This document shows, piece by piece, positions 59,187 through 64,000 of a stretch of 64,000 nucleotides of DNA. Position numbers and translations under genes: made by a program. The notes under the pieces are model-generated. The model saw nothing but the letters and a program-made list of their open reading frames with translations. It had not been told where the DNA came from and did not search any database. Position 1 is the first letter of the stretch. The number at the start of each line of letters is the position of its first letter. Source of the DNA: Punica granatum (lineage: Eukaryota > Streptophyta > Magnoliopsida > Myrtales > Lythraceae); assembly GCF_007655135.1 (NCBI RefSeq), contig NC_045130.1:26160605-26224604 (forward strand). Direction: 5' to 3'.

Positions 59187-59660
59187 GTGTCTTTTCATGT
59201 ATTATTTGAAAAAGAAAAAGCATCCGTGGAATTCTCTTCTTGAAATGGTCGAGCAAGTAGTGTAATCCTCAGAAATATGGTCATGTTTCAGTCGGAATGG
59301 CTTCACCCATTCACGTATCTTATGCTCACTTGTTCGCTTAAAATCAAAGGCCACAAACCTTGATATTGCATTCCTTTATTCGGTTATGAATATACAACAA
59401 AAACATAATCAACACACACACATGCTGGTTGTCCAGTTCTAATCATATTAACGACCTCATCTGCAGATCAATATGCAGAAGGTCCGCAAAAGGTACTAAC
59501 CGTGTATATATTTTACATAATAACAGACAAAACGGGGGTTTAGGAACTAAAAACACCCTTTAATTAGCTCAATACTGTGACTGAGGCGCCATCTGATGGA
59601 GCTGTATCGTATATATTTTCCCAATCCCCGACTCGTACATCCGACTCTTGTCTAGCCCTC
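59187..59660. other. Intergenic gap between convergent genes
   Basis: Only 474 bases separate the stop codons of the ACP gene (+) and the Ole e 1-like gene (-), so both 3' untranslated regions must lie here and may overlap. Confidence 0.6.
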
Positions 59661-62035
59661 TTAATAGTTCAAATATGTGTTGCCGTGTTCTCTCTTCACG
59701 CATGCTTCTGTAGGCTTACCCTTCGAGTGGTCTAGCTCCATATCGCCTGCATCGTAGGTCCGGATCCCATTCCCGAACGATGATAGTCTCAGCCCCTTTT
59801 GTTTTCTGACATAAGCGGGTCGGCAGGGTGAGTTTTTGGGTACACGAAGAAGCTTGACCGTACATTTCTTTTCCAATTTGGGAATGGCGTGGAGATGGGA
59901 AGGAAGATCGATCATGAAGTCTCCATATTCATCGGTGATGCCTTGGGTAGAGTTCGAGTTGAGATCCTTCTCATGGGTACGGCAATTTACGGCCACTACA
60001 GCGCCTGCAAAATTTTGAAGTGACAAGAAAGGAGTTCATGTATGCCCAGTACTCAATCTAATCGAAAGGAGGTTAGATGAAAAAAAATAAAAAGACACGT
60101 GCTAAATCTCACAATAACTAGACGAAAGGTTCGTGTATTAGCACGGGTAGATTTATTAGGAATATTAAGATCGGTGACCGCTCTATGACTAAGATTTGTT
60201 CATTATGAAGTAATTTTCAGTTTCTTTTTTTCTTCTCTTTTTTCCGTCTGTGACTACATACTTAGTTTAGATTTTCCTATTAACTATAGTTTTGTCAAAA
60301 TTTCTTTATTTTTCTGGTTAGACAAATATTTTTTTTCTCAATTACAAAGGAGGTCATGGCCTTATATAAAATAAGAATAGGGAAAGTGAAATAAAGCTGG
60401 GCATAGACAGTCCCATTATCTTAGGAATAAAGTTGAAATCTTTTAATTCCAAATCAACGACTTGTACCACTTAAACCTTTCTCACCAAGAACATTTCTGA
60501 AATTCACTTAATTGTATTGTATAATTACTTTTACTGACCCCATCATAAAATTTCTTCGGACACGGTCCAAAACTGAAAATCCTCGTTGTATCAGTGATAA
60601 ATGGAACAAGACACCCCGCATAACGAGAGAAAACTATAGCTCAAAGGAAATCGTTCCATGTCGTCAAAATCTATGGTGATAATTCCGACAACATTAAATT
60701 TTTGTTAATGATTTTCAATTTTTTTCTTTTTGTTGAAGAGTTTTTTTTATCGGTTATAAAGGAGACGCATGGCATAGTAAGATGAAAGAGAAATCCTAAA
60801 TAACTAAATAAAGGGATACAAATAGTCCCACTAGGTATGATCTACAATCTCTGAGTCCTTTTCAGTGAAATTTATGAGTAATAAAGTTACATGAAAGAGA
60901 CTGATGGTTTCGGTTTAAAATTTAAGCATATATAAATTCCTTGATTTTGAAATTAATGTTGATTTTTGAATGATGAGTTGATGACATCTCAATTCTCTAA
61001 TAAAATTATGTCCAGTAGAATTCTCTAATACAATTATATCTTTCCTTTTATAGTAAAGTGATTCCTTTGAGTTTGAGTTATTTTCAATGTATTAATGTCA
61101 CGAAGTTGCCCACAATTTAATTCCGAAAATTAATGATAAGTTCCTTCAAATTAACTGAGGTTCTAAATTAGTAATTTTCTTTATTTTACATACATCATAG
61201 GTCATGGGGATGAAGTTTCAAGGACATATTTTATCACTCATGATAATTTGCACTACGTAGCATCATAAATAATTCATACAAAAAGTTTTTATTGATACGT
61301 ATATAAATTCATTGAAAACATTCTTTATAATAAAAAAAAAAGATTTTATCGTGCGTGAATGACGACTGATTGCACAAAGCTTTTTCTTGTCATGCATGCT
61401 CAAACATTTTTCGTTATACTCATTAAGAAAAAACTTTTTCTTCCTTTTTTTCCAATAGTTTTTGAGATCCCTTTGCTTTTTTGTTCTTGGGAAAACCATA
61501 ACTAGCTTGGTTAGAAGAATTATATGATCAGTCTAATTTCTGATTGAAAGTACACAGCTCTCAACCAATTGCATACATAAACATATTGAGTTGTGTTATG
61601 CATTCGTAACCGACCTAGTACCATGTCTGGCAGCTAAACTAAGAACGAATAAGAGGAAGATATCTAATAAAATTCCACCAAAAATCACATTCATATAAGG
61701 CATACAGGCACTTCGGTTTATATATATACGAGAACTTTGCATGGACTCCAAGTTGTTGACGCACCTGACAACGGCCATGAAAGAAGCTGGGACTCGCCGT
61801 GAAGGCACGCCTTGCAGAGAACTGAACCCGTGAGGAGAACAGTCGACAGCTTCTCCTCTCCATACCCAGCCATCTGCAGCATGTCCTCTCGGCTCGTTAG
61901 CTCGAACAACGCCTGCTCATGTTCCACACCCTCTTTCGCTGTGGCTGGTGATCCAGCCAAGAAGAAGAACAGGAGGACGAAACCAACACTCATGAGCATT
62001 TTAAGATTGCGGCAGCCGCAATAGTAGCTCATCAT
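59661..62035 (-). CDS. Pollen Ole e 1-like secreted protein (two exons, 204 aa)
   Basis: Exon 1 is 62035-61765 and exon 2 is 60004-59661. The 1760-bp intron has GT..AG ends and splits a Gly codon, and the joined frame is 205 codons including the stop. A signal peptide covers about residues 1-33 (hydrophobic VGFVLLFFFLAG, cleavage near ATA). The Ole e 1 fold follows: GSVLCKACLHG with the first Cys pair (74, 77), then AVNC, TDEYGDFMIDLP, KKCTVKLL, SPC and a final EAC, six Cys after the signal peptide for disulfides. This resembles the non-allergen Ole e 1 / proline-rich-protein group of extracellular proteins, often of cell wall or pollen. The exact function is unknown. Start Met at 62035; a second Met follows directly. 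Confidence 0.9.
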
Positions 62036-62103
62036 CTTTGTGCCTTCGTAAGTTCTTGCAATGGTGCTCAGATAGACGTAAACATAGAACTTCCACCCTT
62101 GGG

Positions 62104-62110
62104 ATTTATA
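62104..62110 (-). promoter_or_regulatory. TATA box of the Ole e 1-like gene
   Basis: On the minus strand TTATTTATAAATCCC, with TATAAAT ending 69 bases before the start codon. This gives a leader of about 40 bases. Confidence 0.65.
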
Positions 62111-62170
62111 AATAATTATCATAAGGTGGTTTCGACTTCGTATGCCCTGCCGCAATCTTGAATTGACCAT

Positions 62171-63101
62171 ACTGCCCTTGATTATTGATATAGTGTGATG
62201 TATGGTCTAATTAAATATTTCATTACTCCCCGCACTTACGAATGACGTGACATGGACTTATTAATATTATAATTACGAGAGCTACAAACAACAACAATAT
62301 CACTGATCTACATTTATGTGAATCATAAAGATAAAAACAGCTAGAGTGATGTCGCAGTTGAATGTCAGCTCGTCACATTTAAGCACGAAACAATATATAT
62401 GACTGGAATATATTGGAAATAATCTAGATGGAGGATTATTGATGCAAAGATAGATGTATTATATATCTCCAGCTTAGGATCCTTGGAAGAAATACAGATC
62501 TTGAACTTGCATAAAGTAATAGGTTTAAGAAAGAACTGCCCAATTTTTATAACTTTAGTTGATGCTACATTATGAGAAGACGTGCGGTCGTAGTAAAGAC
62601 ATGTTGGACTGAGGATCACATAAATGTTCAGGTACTACGGCACGGGGAATCGGGGCAAGTCGTTTAACACAGATAGCGAGGGCAATCTTGGCAATTCAGT
62701 TGGGTTTGCAAGAAGGGTGGAGGGATTGAGGAGTTGGGAAGGTAGAGAGGAAGTTAAACTTTGGTTGGTTGCCAACTGCGTTCTATGCCTTACGTATACC
62801 ATTCAAAGATTTTCTCAGTTTTTTAAGGGCAAGAAAAACTAGTTCACCGGCTTTAAACACACACACGCACACAGACGCGCGCGCACACCCATATATATAA
62901 TAATCAAAAAGTGTATATTATATATTATATATATATGTGTGTGTGTGTGTGTATAAATGACGCCATGTTAGGACAAGCCCAGAAGAGACACGTGTCTCAT
63001 GCCACGGAAGAGAACCGCACTCTCGCTTGGCTCTTATATTCAAGCCTTCCCCCAACCAACCAAACATCACCTTTTCTCACCATTCATCCGGACAGAAAAT
63101 T
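62171..63101. other. Intergenic DNA with GT/TA microsatellites
   Basis: Distal promoter of the minus-strand gene, then unassigned sequence. A CA/CG-rich stretch (62858-62890) and TA/TG repeats (62915-62952) lie here. I recognise no gene. Confidence 0.45.
62987..62996 (+). promoter_or_regulatory. G-box palindrome GACACGTGTC with TATA-like site
   Basis: A perfect 10-base palindrome containing CACGTG, the bZIP/bHLH target, with a TATA-like CTTATATTC at 63033. It looks like the promoter of a + gene, but the sequence just downstream is an LTR, so any gene was cut off or lies beyond the window. Confidence 0.35.
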
Positions 63102-64000
63102 TGAAAGAAAAATCGAATCAAATCTAGCGGAATCGTAAAACGATAATTAAAATTTTTCATCATATGAATATCGTATTATGAATTGGAATCGTATTTTGGG
63201 TGTGATATAGTGATTTAATCGAATTAAACAACGCAACTCCATAATTATTTCTACAAGAATTATCAGAATATACTCATCGAGAGAGTATCCTTGTAGATGA
63301 TTGAAGCCAACCAAACGGATAGTCTCTAGCCTTGTCCACACGGGCTGTTTGTCTCCAAGGAATTGTTGCGGTCTCGAACGTCCTTTTTGGCTGCTAAATA
63401 GCCATATAATGAAACTTTCGTATTTCCTTATAAGGATTCATCTCGATATCGGATTTGATTTCGGAATGTGCTAGCAACCCTGCAACTATATTGCAAGTCT
63501 AATCCAATAATTGATTTCTAATTAACTGCCTTAATTAGACTCAATTCATCCTCAATTAAAATATGTCTTATTGTATGTGACTAACTAGGTTCATCACTAA
63601 GTGGCGATAGATAGTATACTTTCAAACTTCTTTGACATTACTACAAACTCCTTTTCGTAACCAAAAGCTTAATTTCCAAATTGTCCTTGGCTCCTAGAGA
63701 CCATGAGTGACACTTATCAGCATGTCATGATAATCCAAATAGTAACGAACGTGCAATTTGAACATTCTGATGAACTAGTGACCATATATGCCATGCACTC
63801 GAGTCCCTTCATTGCAGATCCTGATCTAGTCAGGACCATGATAAATGTCAAACCCTATAATTAACCATATGGAATCTCTAAGTTTCCATTCATAGACCAT
63901 CAGGACTTAAATTTCAAACACCTTTGTATTTTATGTCCAACCACCTTGACCAAGGATTTCCTGATAAATAATAAATCTCAAATCCATAGGACATTTCCCT
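63102..64000 (-). mobile_element. BARE-like LTR fragment, runs off the window
   Basis: The left end (CTAGCGGAATCG...TAAAATTTT) parallels the left end of the solo LTR at 5144 (AACGGAAGCG...CAAAATTTT). Later blocks keep the same order: GTGACTAACTAGGTTC against GTGACCCGGTAGGTTC, then a CATTG...GACCATG block against CATTG...GGCATGG. So it is a diverged LTR of the same group on the minus strand, whose start lies beyond 64000. The left boundary at TG 63102 is a guess, and identity is low. Confidence 0.45.

Overview
The window is nuclear DNA from a flowering plant. The genes have plant-type introns (GT..AG, often AT-rich), the proteins belong to plant families, and most of the remainder is LTR-retrotransposon and endogenous pararetrovirus sequence. 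The protein families point to a eudicot; I cannot name a species from the sequence alone.

Only three intact host genes are visible, all in the right half. (1) At 40.7-45.2 kb (+) is a seven-exon gene for an OPT-family oligopeptide/peptide-metal transporter of 743 residues. (2) At 58.2-59.2 kb (+) is a two-exon gene for a 131-residue mitochondrial acyl carrier protein; a cluster of GGCCCA/TGGGCT (site II type) elements and a large GT/AG microsatellite lie upstream. (3) At 59.7-62.0 kb (-), tail to tail with the ACP gene, is a two-exon gene for a secreted Ole e 1-like protein of 204 residues. All exon sets close in frame.

The left half is a stack of mobile elements that can be put in order. 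An 804-bp Mutator-like foldback element (3735-4538) lies beside a decayed Ty1/copia element of Ale/Retrofit type (about 4731-16265). The copia element was split twice: by a 1.6-kb BARE/Angela-like solo LTR on the minus strand (5144-6767) and by a 5-kb solo LTR (9402-14449). Just beyond its 3' end sits a complete 17.6-kb element (16409-34048) with a perfect 5-bp target duplication (ATTAT), LTRs of about 4.9 kb, a primer-binding site, a polypurine tract, one intact 496-codon ORF and a 29-unit tandem array before the 3' LTR. I see no gag-pol in it, so it looks like a young non-autonomous relative of Tat/Ogre-type Ty3/gypsy elements. The 5-kb solo LTR belongs to the same family.

Between 34 and 40.5 kb lie diffuse intergenic DNA, SINE-like copies, a second foldback element with a GC-rich core, and a deleted copia remnant. 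From 45.9 to 57 kb lies a badly decayed, rearranged endogenous pararetrovirus (Caulimoviridae-like) in head-to-head inverted arms. A 747-bp hAT-like element with 8-bp target duplications sits in its centre, and a separate snap-back inverted repeat lies at 55.1-56.5 kb. The right edge (from about 63.1 kb) looks like the start of another BARE-like LTR on the minus strand that leaves the window.
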